A stretch of DNA of 64,000 nucleotides from Brugia malayi (taxonomy: Eukaryota; Nematoda; Chromadorea; Rhabditida; Onchocercidae): NCBI RefSeq assembly GCF_000002995.4, contig NW_025062477.1:1072001-1136000 (forward strand), read 5' to 3'. Each line of letters begins with the position of its first letter. Within the stretch, counting starts at the first letter, position 1. This document shows, piece after piece, positions 29,101-44,043 of the stretch. Made by a program: the position numbers and the translations under genes. A model generated the notes under the pieces. It was not told the DNA's origin and searched no databases. It saw nothing but the letters and a program-made list of their open reading frames with translations.

Positions 29101-32100
29101 TTTATATCGAGTAATTGCAACAAATCCATTTGGTTCAGCACATAGTAAAGCTACTGCAACAGTTAAAAAAGTGCTCGAAGATGCAACCAATGGTTTTATT
29201 GATGGGTAAGGAATTTTTTAAAAATTTAAGAAAAAATAAAATATTAATAGTTTAGTTTTAGAATTTTTTTTTTTCTTCAGATGTTTTCAATAATAGTTTT
29301 TCTGAAAAGTTACATCAATTTTTCTCAAATTATCCATGGTGGTTAACATATGATATTTTTGATCGGAATCAGTTAGCAGTAATTTTTTAATAATAACTTT
29401 CATCTAATTTATTTAATTGATCTATGATGAAGTTTAGATTTCAATTTGATTATAATGGAATTTAGATTTGAATTATTTGTTTTTTTTTTTTTTTTTTTTT
29501 TTACATTTTAGCGAGCAATTCGATGCATATCGTGCTCCACGTGTTATTATACCACTTGAAAGTATCAAAATTATGGAAGGTAATGATTTTACGCTACGAT
29601 GTAAATTTAGCGGTGATCCAAGGCCAAAAATTAAATGGTTCAAAAATGGTGAACGTGTTTACTCTTATGGTCATTGTACTTTGGTAAGTTTTAATCCAAA
29701 AAAAAAAAAAAGTTTTTTTTTTTACAAGAGCTTAAAATTTTCAAATTGAATATTATATGATTTATTTATACAATAATTGTATTATTTAATTTGTTCTAAT
29801 AGAAATTTATTTGCTTATTTTATAGATTGAAAGCGAAGATGGTAATTGTGAACTAATTGTTAAAAATGCTAATCGATTTGATGGTGGTTGTTATCGATGT
29901 GTTGCAGAAAATATATATGGATCAGATAGAACAATATGTGAAGTTGCTGTGCAATGTTAGTTTATTAAATTTTACATTTAAATTACACTAATTATCAATA
30001 ATGTTTATTTTTTTTTTTTAATATTTAAAAAATTAAATGATCAATTGAGAGATTATGCTCGAGAATAATTTATTGCTAATATCAAAATTTGTATAATTTA
30101 TATTTGTTTAATTAATCATGTAATTCATTTATGTAATTTAAATGAAATTTTTTTTTTTTTTTTTTGTAGTAAAAGAAAAGAAACCACAACGTAATTTCGA
30201 GGATGAAATTCGTGAAGGTAATGCACCAGGTTTCTCGGTGCCACTTGCTATGAAACGTGCTAAAGCAGGTGACACCGTTATTCTGGAATGTGTCCCATAT
30301 GGAAAACCTTTTCCAGAAATTAAATGGCTTAAAGATGGTATTGAAATTGAAAGCAATGATAAAATTAGGGTAATTTTATTATTTCTTTTATTTAATTATT
30401 TAAAATTAATTCATTTTTAAAACAATGAATTTTGATTATTTATTTCTGAATAAGAAATTTGAATATTTTTCTTATAAAAAGAAAAAAAAAAACAATGCAA
30501 ATTTTCAGATTGAAAGTTTGGATGATAAAACACAACGTATAATTCTAAAAGATGTTGATTTCTTTGCGGAAGGATTCTATCGATGTGTAGCAACCAATGA
30601 GTACGGTACCGCTTCTACAAAAGGAGAAATTGCGCTTGAAGGTAAACTTGTGATTCGTTTTTTTAACATTGTTAATAAAATGATAGATAATTTTCTAAAT
30701 TATACGAATAGTTTTATTTTTATTAAATAGTAATTAAAATTTTCGATGCATAAAATTTTGTTGAAAGTTTACAAAATAGATTGATTATAAAGTTTTGTCT
30801 TTAGGGATGTTAGATAATTATTCTAACAAATATGGCTAAATTAAGATTATACCTTTAGCGTTCATATAATTATAAATGATTTAATTTTATGATAAAAATA
30901 TTAAAATGTAAAATATCTTTAGAAAAAAAAAAGTCAAATGTAAAATATCTTTTATAATTTCTTGAAACGTCTATCTACTTTAACTAATTTGAATTTTTAT
31001 TTTTTTTATTTTTTTTTAATTTTAATTTAATTAATTTTGTAATTTAGGTGATCGAACATTACTAGCAAAGAAAATGGAACCATTACTTAGTGAGGAACCG
31101 ACAGAAAGTAAACCACGTATTCGTCGTGGTTTATATAATATGAGTGTACATCAGGTATAAGTCAATTTCATTTTCTATATTTTTTCATTTCTTTTTTATA
31201 CTTTAGTTTCTCTTTGATTAACAAACTTTAATAAACTTATTTTTTTTAATTTTAATAAACTTAATTAACTTTAATAAACTTGACAATAAATTAAGTTTCA
31301 GGGTAATACTATTGAAATGCAAGTGTGTACATCAGGTTGGCCAACTCCAACTGTGAAATGGTTTAAAAATGGTCAAGAATTAAAATCTAGTGGACCAGAT
31401 GGTCCAGTGGTGGTATGGACCGATGAACGCGGTATTCATCATTGTGTAATCTTGAATGCCTCACCGGAGGATGAAGCTGAATATGCTTTGGAAGCTACCA
31501 ACAAACTTGGCACAGCACGAACCGAAGGCGCTATCACAATTATCAGGCCAAGAGAAGTACCAGGCTATGAGGATGATCGAGATAGGTGTGAAATAGTACT
31601 TCTTTTAGTATTAATTATAATCTAAGCTGAATAGAACTGACTTGATAACTCATTTCTTGAATTATAAATGATTGCTTATCACTGATCTTTTGCTAAATAA
31701 TGAAATTTACAGAGGTGGTATGCCATATCCTCCAGGATTTATTCGTCAACTCAAGAATAAACATGTCTTCTCACATATGCCAACAATATTTGATTGTCTT
31801 GTAGTTGGTTATCCACCACCTGAGGTGTGTTACTTTTAATTCTTCTAAAATTTTAATCAAAAATTTTAACTGAACTCATAAAAAGTTTATTTTTGCAAAA
31901 CTTGAGCATAACTAATTTAACAAATAATTCAACTTTGAATTTGAAATTTAATGATAAAAATTGAGGTTAATCACTTTATTTTATATGAAGCAACAGGTTT
32001 TATAAATTACTGCTTAGGTTGAATGGTTCCATAACGGTAAAAAGATAATACCTGGTGGTCGGATACGTATTCAGTCGTGTGGAGGTGGGTCACACGCCAT

Positions 32101-35100
32101 TATCATCATGGATACACTTCCGGAAGATGCAGGAGAATATGTAGCAATTGCTAAGAACTCGCATGGACAAGCTTCAAGTAGTGCGGTATTAGATGTAACT
32201 GGTAAGCTACTGTTCAAGTGATTTTTAACAATGTTCCAGCAAAATTTAATTTCTTTTTAAATTCTAATTCTTGACAAAAATTTTCATACTTTTTACTAGT
32301 TATGTTTCTTTTTTTTTTTCAAAGAATTTCTTTGGTTTTTATCCTTTGGAAATTTTATTTTAGTACCTCTCTTGGATTCAATTAAATTTGATGGTTCAAT
32401 TGATGTTACACCTTATCTAACAGAAGAATATGGTTTTAAGAAAGTTCCACATCATAGTAAGTTGTTAAACTTTTTTTTTTGTTAAATTTAGTTAGAAAGT
32501 TTATATAATACTCAAGAAATCATATTTTCAATTAATCATTATACTAAAATTTTAGACATTCCAACACCACCGGATCGTGGTCCATTCATTAAAGAAGTTA
32601 CCGGACATTACTTAACACTTTCATGGATTCCAACCAAGAGAGCTCCACCACGATATCCTCAAGTAACGTATGTAATTGAAATACGCGAATTACCTGAAAA
32701 AGATTGGATTCTAGTAAGTATTTATCAAATCTTAAAAATTTAATGTTTATCAGTGTTTTATTTATTTTTAAAAGGATATAATGATTCATCATTTCATAAA
32801 TGTTGTCTTTTAATTGCAGCTTGATTATAACATTCCGGAACCGGTATGTAAAGTTCGAAATTTGGAACTTGGTAAAAGTTACCAATTTCGAGTACGTGCG
32901 GAGAATATTTACGGTATTAGTGATCCATCACCTGCTTCACCACCATCTCGACTGATGGCACCTCCGCAACCGGTACTTGATAAAAATAAACGAGTTATTC
33001 CGCTACTCGATCCGTATGCTGAGAAAGCACTTGGTCAAGCACATGCGGAACAATATGGTATTGCTGCTTATTTTTAAATACAATATAAATATTATATATT
33101 TTTTTAAATAATATTATTTTTAAATATCCTTTTTATTTCCACCCAGTTTACTGGCAGAGATTGGAAGAGATCGAAGTACAATTAATTGCATGATCGAATA
33201 ATATCAAAATAAAATTACATTTCAATAAAAAAAAAAGAAGTTCAAAGTTCAAAATTTTTAGCATGTGCACCATGGTTTGCACCTGGTGTGGAAGAGAAAC
33301 GATTCTGTGGCGAAAATGATACGCTATCAATAACGCTATGTGTATCCGGTTTTCCTGATCCAAAAATTATTTGGAAATTTCGTAACATGGATATTGATAC
33401 TGGACCTATGTCTAGGTAAATTTTCTATCATCATAATTTTATGAAGTAATTTAATTGCTCTATCTTAAGAATTAATTTAGTTAAATAATTTATTACTACT
33501 ACTTCCTTTTTTTTTTATTCTTTTATTTACTTGTTTATTTGTTTACTTTATTAATATTACAGAATTCGGGTACTAAACCATGCTGGCACAGAAACAACAC
33601 TTATAATAAATGGATTTAATAAGGAAAATGTTGGACAATATCAGTGTATTGCAATTAATCAGTATGGTGAAGCACAACAAAATATCCAAGTTCTTTTGGG
33701 TGGTATGTTTATCAAAATTTTCAAAAATATTTTAAATTTTTTTCAGTGGATAATTTAGACGGTTTAACTTTTTATTTCTTAAATTTTATGAAAAAAAAAA
33801 TTTACAATTTAAAAAAAAAAACAAACACTCATAATGTTTTTGTCATTTTCAGCACGACCAAAGTTTATTCAACCGTTGATTAATAAAGTAGTACCTAATG
33901 GTAAACCACTCAGGTTAGATGTACGCATTGAAGGAAGTCCTTTTCCGGAATTGAAATGGATGAAAGTAAATTTACAGTTCATGTTAAAATTAGAATTTGC
34001 ATAGAAATTCATATTTTTGCTTTATCATGATATTGATAAGGATAAGGATAAGTATAAAAGAATCAGGATGAGACTAATTTTAAGCATTTTAAAAGAATTA
34101 GCAAATATATTTTATTGTTTTCCTTTTTTTTTTTTTTTTTATATTAATAGCGTATTTTTTAATTAAAAATTGTTATTTTGTTAATTGTGATATATGAAAA
34201 ATTTTTGCAATTTCTTGAATTTATTTGAATTATTAATTTTGAAATCGTTTTTTTCTTCTTTTCAGGATTGGAGACCAATCGTAGGATCATCTCACGTTAG
34301 TTTTACACGTGAAGGTTCATTATGCTCATTGATCATTAATGAACCGTTGTGGTGCGATTGCGGAATTTATTCCGTCGTAGCCATAAACGATGCTGGCACA
34401 GCGACAACATCGTGTTCAGTAACTATCGAAGGTTGAAAATATTTTATTACTATTAATGTTATTATCATTATTATTATTATTGTTGTTATTATTAATAATA
34501 ATATTTATAACACTACTCTTTTAGCAATTATAAGGTTGTCACAGGATTAGATGTTAAGTTGCATAGAGGTGACAAACTTTTATAAATGAATATACAATAA
34601 TATTTAAATTATTTCGATCATTGTGCAGTATTTAGGTATATTGATTACTTCATGATTTTTGTTGAATTACTTACTGAATAAGTAATAAAAATTTTTCTTA
34701 TTTCTCAAAAATCACTTATTTATCAGTTTCTTTATGTCAAAATTTAATTTTTTTTTTTTTATTTTGCTTTAATTTTTTTCGTTTTTTTTTTTTTTCCTTA
34801 TTTAATTATACTAAATACTTATTTCTTACAATATCAACAATTTGTGATAATTATTATAGTATTACATAAAAATCATAGTTTATAGTAATTTCAAAACATC
34901 GAAAAAAGAAATATTTTTGAATGTGAATGATTTGATCTCCAATTATTGATTATTAATTATTACATTAGATTGATTTATTCATTATCACTATCAGTTATTC
35001 ATTTGATAATGCAACGGAGTAGTATATTATTGATTATTAATTATTATATTAGATTGATTTATTCATTATCAATATCAGTTATTCATTTGATAATGCAACA

Positions 35101-38100
35101 GAGTATAGTATAAGCATTGGACTGTGATCATTAATTATGCTATCATGATATCCTTAAATCATTTTTTAAAAAAAAATTTTTTTTTTTTCTTCATTTTATA
35201 TGAAATTTTAGCTGACGGTGACTTCAGCATGATGCATGATATTCGAAAGGAAAAATCTCGCATAACGCTGGAAGCTCGTAAAGTTCGAGAAATTTATGAA
35301 ATTGATGAAAATGATGAAAAGTACGAGTACAATGCTTCAAATTGAGGCGCAATTCTCTCTCTCTTTCTCTTTCCACTTATATTGAATCACAAACTGTAGT
35401 TAATTAATTCAAATTTTTATTTAATAACGGGAAATATTACTTTCCATTTTTACCCTAAAATTTGGGAAGAATTTTTTTTTTTTCTTTTTTATTTCTTATG
35501 ATTATTTATCATTCATTTTACCATTTCTTTTGATAATACAACGACTATTCATTTTGTGTTTTTTTTATATGAAATGAAACTTTTTTTTTTTAATATCAAA
35601 TTGTTAACTTATCATATATTCTGGCTTAAAGCTATACTAGTCATACCATTAATGTAATTTCAATTCTGTGATAATTAATTAATTTCGATTCAATTTTAAA
35701 TACATTGATTAAGATCGATGATTCATAGAAATATGTGGCTTTATTTCAGCAAATTTACATCTTTCCTTTTTTTTTCTCTCTCTCTCTCCCTCTATTTTTA
35801 ATGGTAAAAATTTTGGTTCATATAAATTTAATCAAATTTTAGAAATTTTAAAAGATATCAAACGAAATTTTCTCTCTTTTTTTTTTTTTTTTGTTGAAAT
35901 TGCGTCACTATTACATGTTCTTTTGCGATGTATTTCGAAAAAGGCTGCCAATAAATTTAAAAAAATGAAACGAATTTTCATTTCCGCAAATATTTTACTC
36001 TTTTTGACAAAAAAAAAAAAAAATGAAAAAGTGTGATTGCTTTGTGTGTACAAATTATTTATGCCTTGCAATGGGTGTTGTTATTAGCTTTCTGCTTCCT
36101 TTTTTAATTCCGTTTTTTTTTTTTTCTTCCTTTTCCGGTTGCTGAGTTTCAGCTATTTCAAGAATTTTTAGCCGTTTAGCTAGATCTAGATTTGCTATGA
36201 AGTTGTGATGGTGAATACTTCGACAGTGTTTCATGCCATCTACAATGAAATTTCACATTGGAATTTAGATTTTTTTTTTTTTTTAAAATAACCCAAATTT
36301 TGTGCATTGGATTAATTAACCTTTCCTTTCCCAACCAAAAAAAAAAAAGGAAAAAAAAACTTAGGTTTGTATAGCACAAGAAACTTTTAAAATCTTAATG
36401 AAATTTTTAATAATTTCTCAGCTGAAATAATTAAAATAGTGAAATTTCAATTTTAAAAATTAATTTATTAATTATAAATTTCTTGTGCTAAACAAATACA
36501 GAAAGCTAAACAAGGCCTCAGCACACAAAAAGCACTTTCTCTTATGTCAATAAAAGTAGAATGCTGCACGGAAATGGAAATTTGTATTATAAAAAAAAAC
36601 AAATTACCAAATAATTAGCTCAGAATTTAATTTTCTCGAAATTTAGAAATTTATGAGTAAATTGTGGTTTTAAAAAAAAAAAAAGAAATGAAAGTTTGAA
36701 AATACAGTACAAAATTTATGGCTTTGAATTTAGATTATATCTTAATTTTAGTAACTCCTCTTTTTTTTTTTTTTTTATAATTTCAAAAAATTATGCAATA
36801 TTTGAAAATTCCTTATTAATTAGAGAGAGAGAGAAAGAGAGGGGAGGGAGAGAGAGAAAGAGGGAAAGAGTTGCAGCATTTTCTACTTAAACATTAGATG
36901 ATTGAAATTCAAGATAAGGATGAGGTCTTGTTTATTGTTTTCTGTATTTGCAGAGCTGCAGCTGCTGGTGCAACATTTCACGTCACGGAAATTACCACAC
37001 GTAAACGTTACTTGGCCCAATTACGTGCTTTGGATGAAAATCTAGCACGTAATATTGAAATGCAAAATAATTTGGATCATCCAAATACCATACAACTTCA
37101 TCAGGCTATTATGGATCAAGGCATTGCTGTTCTTATTTATGAAAAGTAACATTTTAAATACGACTAGCTGAATCTAAAAAAAAAAAAAATTAATTCAAAT
37201 TTCAAATGATACAAATAATTGTTTCACTAATTTTATTCATTTATTTTCATTAAAAAAATTATATTTTTAATTAATCAATTAATTAAATCAATTAATATTT
37301 ATAAATTGCAAAAAAAAGCAATGAAAAATCTCCGATATAATTTTGCTAACTTTATACGATTTTCATGCTATCCTATTTATTATTAAGGTAAAAACAAAGT
37401 ATTAACTTATTCCTCTCCTATTTTTTTTAGGTAACTAAATTACGTTTTATTTTTCTGAAATTGAACAAAGTTCAAGTGTCAAGTTTTATTTCCTCCTATC
37501 TTTTTTTCAAATTTGTTCCTCGAATGATTTTGCTAATTTAATTCCTTAACTAATTTAATCAAACAAAATTCAGAAAGAAACATTGAAAAATTGGATGATT
37601 ATAAATTCAAAATTTTTAAAAATCATTTAATTCCTTAAATTTATATTGAATTAATATAATACTTAATCTAATTCTTTTTGATAATGATAAACGATCTATG
37701 AGATAAAAGATAAAAGGTCAATGTCAATGAAAATGGATTCTCATTCTGAAAGATTTAAAATAAAGTTAAAAGGAAACATTTTAATTTTATTTTAGTTTAT
37801 CCGAAAAAAAAAAAAACACATTTGATAAACGCTTCACATTTATTCAGATTAAAACATTTTTTTAATAAATAAATAAAATCAGAAAAGTAAATATTTTATG
37901 AGTAGTTTGTTTTTTTTTTTTTTAAAAAAAAAAAGAAAGAAAGAAATTTTTTGCTATAAACAAGGAAATTTGATTTGAATATAAACTGAAAGCTAAATTA
38001 TTGAATGTTAGATCAAACAGAAAAGTCTTTCATTTCTTTTAAATTCCGGAAAAAAATGATTTTTCTGGAATAATTAACATTTAAGATCAAAAAAAAAAAA

Positions 38101-39736
38101 TCAAAAATATCTTAATATCCCTATTCAACTTTTTTTCAAACATTCCCATAAATTTTTGAATTCAAATTAATGTAACTACACATATTATTTGTATTTAAGA
38201 ACGATCGATTAATTCTATCACGTATCACGTACGTACGTTTGTCAAAATAATAAATCAGAAAAAAGCTCATCAGAAAGAGTGCATTATTGTATATCATATG
38301 ACAAAGCTAATAAAACTTAAAACAGTAGCATAATTGATTGATAATTTTACCTAATAATTTATATAATTATTAGATATTTAAAAAAAAATTATTGAAGATT
38401 TAAGTCGTTAAGAATTTTGGCCATTTTAAAATTAGCTTAAATTAGACTGTTGAATTTGAAAATTAAATCACTTGAAATGAATTAAATCGTAAAATTTTAC
38501 ATTGTAACATTAATTGATATACTACTAATTATTGACATTTATTTTCTAATAAATAGAAATAAAAGAAATTTTATTCAACAAAAAAAAAAAAAAAAGTTAA
38601 ATTTATAATTTTAAAAGAAATTTAACTTAGAATGATTAATTTCAGTATATAAGTATAAGCATTTATAAAATATACTTTAGCAACTGAATAGTTTATAATT
38701 GTAAATATCAAAATAGCTTAGACAATTTAACATTAAAAAAATTATTTTAAAAATTTTGATATCAAAATAATTACAATATAACAAATAGCATTAATTAACT
38801 TATCATTATGATTAAATTTTATGTCATTGTAATAGCAACGATGAACTTTGATGATTAATTTGCTTCAATTGATGAATCTTTTTTTTTTTTTTGTTTACCT
38901 TTAAGCAGTTTATTTATTTGTACATTCATCAATTACATAAGATAGAGTTAAATTTGAAAATATACGAAAGAGTTTAAAGAAAATAACAAATAAATAAATA
39001 AAAAGGATTAAAAATAACGGAATTATTTGATCTTTAAGCATTTATTTTCTCATCAAATTTGTTTTGCTAATTTGTTATTATTACAACAGCAACTGATAAC
39101 AATCAAAAATATTGATAATTTTATGTATAAAATTAAAAAATTATAGGAAAATGAAATTTTAAAAATTTAAAGAAAATGAATTTTTCATCGATAAGTAATA
39201 TTTGCAAATACTTAATGCAATGCCGAAGCAATGATTTCATCTTTATATCATTCAAATAAAATTTAACTCTAATCAATAAATTTTTTAAAACTGAAAATTC
39301 TTTTTTTTTTCTTTACTTTATTTTTGCATCATCTTTTAAAGAATTAGTTAATTAATTAATCAATTATCTTTTTATAAATTTCTTTTTTCTTTTTTTTTCT
39401 TTTTGTTTTGTTTTATTTTTTGAAAAATTTAGTGCAAAAAGTGTATGCATTTCTTCCATCATTCAATCATTCAAACTTTCAAAAGATTGTAAAAAATAAG
39501 AAATGGAGGAGGAATAGAAAGTGATAAAAGTGTTATTTCTGATCATAGAGAAAAGAGCAGTAATCAGATAAATAGTATTATTCCTGATTTCTATTCCGAA
39601 TTTTATTCATTTCCTGATTGCTAGAAAACGTTTTGCCTAAAATCCTAAATGCTTTGAATGTTATTATTAATAATTTATTAATACATTTTGTATTATTTCT
39701 ATTGTCAACAATGGTTGTCGAATCAATCTGGTAAAT

Positions 39737-39771
<35 letters not shown>

Positions 39772-42700
39772 AATTAAATTTTAAACTAAATTAATTGATA
39801 ATTTAATCAATTCAAACAGCAAAAGCAACTCTTTGAAATGATTAGATATTACTATTAGAATCATTTGATATCATCGAAAAATATTTCAACTAATAGTAAT
39901 TCGATAAATCATTCAATTAAATTCATCAATTCTAATATTATATTTTATTTTTTACAATTTCAAAGCTATTTAAAACATTTTGCTTTGAAAAAATTTTTTT
40001 TTTTCTCAACTTTCAATTCATCTCAATTTTCCATACTTCATAACCAATCTTTTCCATTATGTGAGTTAAAATTGCATTCGTTGATCTTATCATTATCATC
40101 AATTTATTTTATCACTGCAAAACTTTTTTTTTCCTCTTTTGCTTCTTTCATTTTTCAAATTTCTTTTATTAGTTCCTCTTACTTTGTTTACAAGTTCCAA
40201 AAATATTTTGCTTTATTATCAAAAAAAGAAAAAATAAAATAATAGTAATTTTATGTTTCATCGTTTCGTAGCATTTAATTGCAAGAAATTTGAGTAAAAT
40301 ATTAGTTTGCATTTTTCTATTTCAAATATTATAAACTAAAAGTTGTTAAATGAATTTTAAAATAATTGCTGAAGAGAATTTTATAATTATATTTTTGTGT
40401 ATTTGCATTCACTTCTGATAAATTTATATTCATTTTTGATAAGAAATGTAGTATATTTGATTATTATTATTGCTATTATTACTATTATTACTATTATTAT
40501 TGCTATTATTACTATTATTACTATTATTATTGCTATTATTACTATTATTATTATTATTATTGCTATTATTACTATTATTATCGCTATTATTACTATTATT
40601 ATTATTGCTATTATTACTATTCTTATTATTATTGCTATCATTACTATTATTATTATTATTACTATTATTATTACTGCTATTATTACTATTATCACTACTG
40701 CTGTCCTATTTATCATCCTTATCGTCATTCTTATTATATCCTTATAATCATCATCAATTATTATCATTCTTATTACATCCTATTATCATTATCATTAAAT
40801 TCTCAATATATCTTCGCTATCCACCAACTGATAACCAGTGTTAAGCATTGCATCTTTATTATTGTTAATTTGCAACAAAAATTAACCAATTCATTCTTAT
40901 TTCTCTCAATGCTTATTCTAAATTAAAGTATTTAAATTATTACCTTAATCTAGTCTGATCAGTTAAAATGATAAAAAAACCTGCAAATTGTTAATTTAAT
41001 TTAATAATTCAACCTTAAATGAATTACATTTGCTACACTATATTATTGCTAGTAATATCAATGATTTCATTATCATTAAATTTTAATTTAAGCGCAAATC
41101 GTTCATTATTGGATTCATTAATTACGTCACCAGCGGAAAAGACGCAGTATGTTGCTGGCGAACGACAAGTTCAAATATTTATAAAACAACTTTTATGTGC
41201 GTTAAAATGTATGCACGATAGAAGGATTGCACATTTGGATATTCGACCGGAAGTGATTCTTTTACAGGACAATCATCTTCGTTTGGCTGATTTTGGTCAA
41301 AGCAGGTGGAATTTCATTTTAAATAGAATTATTTTTACAAATTAATAATAAGTTAGAAATTAATTTTATTACTTGAAAAAAATTTTTAATTATTTGCTAA
41401 AATTAAAAAAAAAAATAATTTAATATAATAACACTTAAAACTGTTTACATAATATTAAAATGTTTGTATATTTCTTTTATGGATTATATTTTTTTTTAAA
41501 GATTAAAGTTTTTTTTTTTCTTGAAAAATCACATATTTTATTTCATTTAATTGCTAATAAAAATAAACTTAATTAAATCATTTGTCTTAACTTTTAACTT
41601 TTACTAGTAATATTGGAGAGTAATAGTAGTAGCATTGATTATTAAAAGTATACTAATAGCACTCGAAAACAACTGATAGTAGTAAAAATTTCTGATTATT
41701 TTGTTGTTAAATTTGTTGCTCAACCAAGAAATGACCATTTTAAAATTACACTAAAGCAAATTGATTGATTGATTGATTGATTGATTTATTGATTGATTGG
41801 TTGGTTGATGTTTATAGAATTATCATAGCAAATAGTTAGCTAAAATATTAGCTATCTCAAAAATTACTGGAAATTATTTGCTAAATAGATGAAAATATTG
41901 AATAAAAGTTAAATTTCCAATGGAAAATATTTTAACTGAAACAAAAAAAAAAAATAAAACGTTTTTCTTTCTTTTAAATTTCTAACTTTTATGTTTTTTT
42001 TTTTTTAAAGTTAATTTATTGCTATAATATAATTTATAAAAGAATTATAGTGAATAATATTTAATTTTCGTTTTATTTTGCTATAAAATTTCAGGCGATT
42101 GGTACGTGGTAAAGTTATAGCAAATATAATGGGTAGTCCGGAATTTATTTCACCAGAAATTGCAGCCGGTATTCCGGTTACACTTGCTTCTGATCTATGG
42201 AGTGTTGGTACTCTTACATATGTTTTGTAAGTTTTGATTACTTTTTCTTTATTGGTAATTATTTGGCTTAATAATTTAATATATTTAACTTTTTTCTTTT
42301 TTTTAGATAATTGTAATTTTAATATGAATTACATTTCAATATCTTTTCAGGCTTTCCGGTATTTCACCGTTTCTCGGTGATAATGATACTGAAACGGTGC
42401 GAAATGTTATGTTGGGTAATTATACACTTGACAGTGAAGAATTCAATCAAATTTCTAATAATGCCAAAGATTTTGTATCAAAACTGCTTGTTCTTGATCC
42501 ACGGTATTGTTTATATAAATATGAAATTTTAATTTGGGAAATTATCAAAAAATTTATTTCCTCACTAATTCTGTGACTTATTGTTTATTTCCTCACTAAT
42601 TCTGTGACTTATTGTTTATTTTCTCACTAATTCTGTGACTTATTATATTAATTAACTCGCCTAACTAATTAATTAATTAACTTTTTTTTTCAGCGGTCGT

Positions 42701-44008
42701 CTAAATGTTGACGAAGCGCTACGACATCCGTGGCTTTCGGAAGAATGTTTAGAAAATACACCAATAACATCAGAATGTTTACGAGAATTTAAGTACAAAC
42801 ATAAATGGCTGGTAACTTTTTAAAATAGTTGAAAATGGAATTATAAAATTAATAAGCAATTTTAAATGTGAAATATTTTAAAAGTCAATGATGCATAAAT
42901 ATTAATTAAAATTTTGATATATTTTTGTATAAATATTAAACATTTATTATTATATTATTTATCAAGAAGTGTTGTGTTTATTTTTTTTTTTTTTTAGTAG
43001 CACTAATTAATTAATTGAATATTAAATTTTTGCTATTAGATGCAGTATGAATAATTCAGGAAAGACGGGTATTCGTTCAGCAAACTCCATCCGATCAGCT
43101 AATGAGTGTTGTACAGGTTTGTTGCTTACTTTTTTCCGGAAAATTGCTTACCTATTTCTGGAAAGTATTGTAATAAAGTAAAATTAAATTAATTATATTA
43201 TTGACGTATTTGCGAATGAAAATAAATGTAATATTTTTTCTAGAAAAAAACAAAAATTGTTGCTTGCAATTTTTTAGATTTTAAATGCAAAAAATAGTTG
43301 CGCTTTTATGACAGTTTTATTTTTTAGTTTTTAAATATTTTCATAAATTTTTCCATTATTTTCCAAAATTTTAAGCTAATTTTTTTAAAAAAAAAAAAAA
43401 ATGAATAAAATATTAGATAGTCTCAATTTTTTTTCACTCTTCTTGAAATGAAAATGAAATTTTAACCTCTCTACTCTATACTACTACTAGATTTAAAAAA
43501 AATTTTAAAAGAAGTAATGATGTATAAAATATTTTTGACATCTCTTTTTTTTTTTTTTTTTTTGTAAACAACATTTGAAATTTTATCTTTAATTTGAACA
43601 TTTCTTCAGTTTGTCTCAATTTTTTGTCTTATATTTTTTACATTAATCATAAATTTTTCTTTTTTTTTTTTTTTTTTTTTTTTGATTCACAAAAATACAC
43701 AATGAATTATTTTTTGAAAGAAAAAAAAAAAAATCTTTTTAGGTTCCAAATGTAAATTTGGTTGGTACAAATTTACCGCAACGTATGCAAGGTTTAGCTT
43801 CTAGTGAACCTTATGATATTTATGATTATTTACGAATCAAAGATCGTATTTCACCACATGATATTGTTATCAGTGAAAATGCGCCAAAGCGACATTTGCA
43901 ACTGCAAGAAAAGGATGATGCATTATCATCAAGTCGAAAGATATTGAAGCAAAAACCTCTTCAAATTTCATCCCAATTTTTTGATGATTCGGTAGGAAAT
44001 TTCTTTTT

Positions 44009-44043
<35 letters not shown>

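Larger units (their letters stand above)
36954..42811 (+). other. unc-89: unc-89 protein kinase domain 1 (predicted pseudokinase)
   Basis: Exons 36954-37145, 41093-41305, 42095-42226, 42351-42503 and 42694-42811, about 270 residues. The glycine-rich loop is not recognisable. The strand-3 motif reads YLAQLRAL, so the ATP-anchoring Lys is replaced. The catalytic loop reads HLDIRPEV (41232-41255): Asp is kept, the following Lys is Arg, and the metal-binding Asn is Val. DFG is intact (41289-41297), as are SPE (GSPEFISPE), DLWSVG and the late Arg of LNVDEALRHPWL. Loss of the Lys and the Asn predicts little or no phosphotransfer, in line with the pseudokinase status of kinase 1 in C. elegans UNC-89. 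The domain probably acts as a docking surface in the M-line. The 3.9-kb intron between the first two exons is the longest of the gene. Confidence 0.9.

Noticed and set aside
267..34431. Twitchin or titin rather than UNC-89
   Set aside because: Those have repeated Fn3-Ig superrepeats and a single kinase; here Fn3 occurs only twice and there are two kinases.
40397..40844. Three overlapping open frames of 116-126 residues on both strands
   Set aside because: They translate the NNT microsatellite into Ile/Leu/Thr/Ala runs; there is no complex sequence and they lie in an intron.
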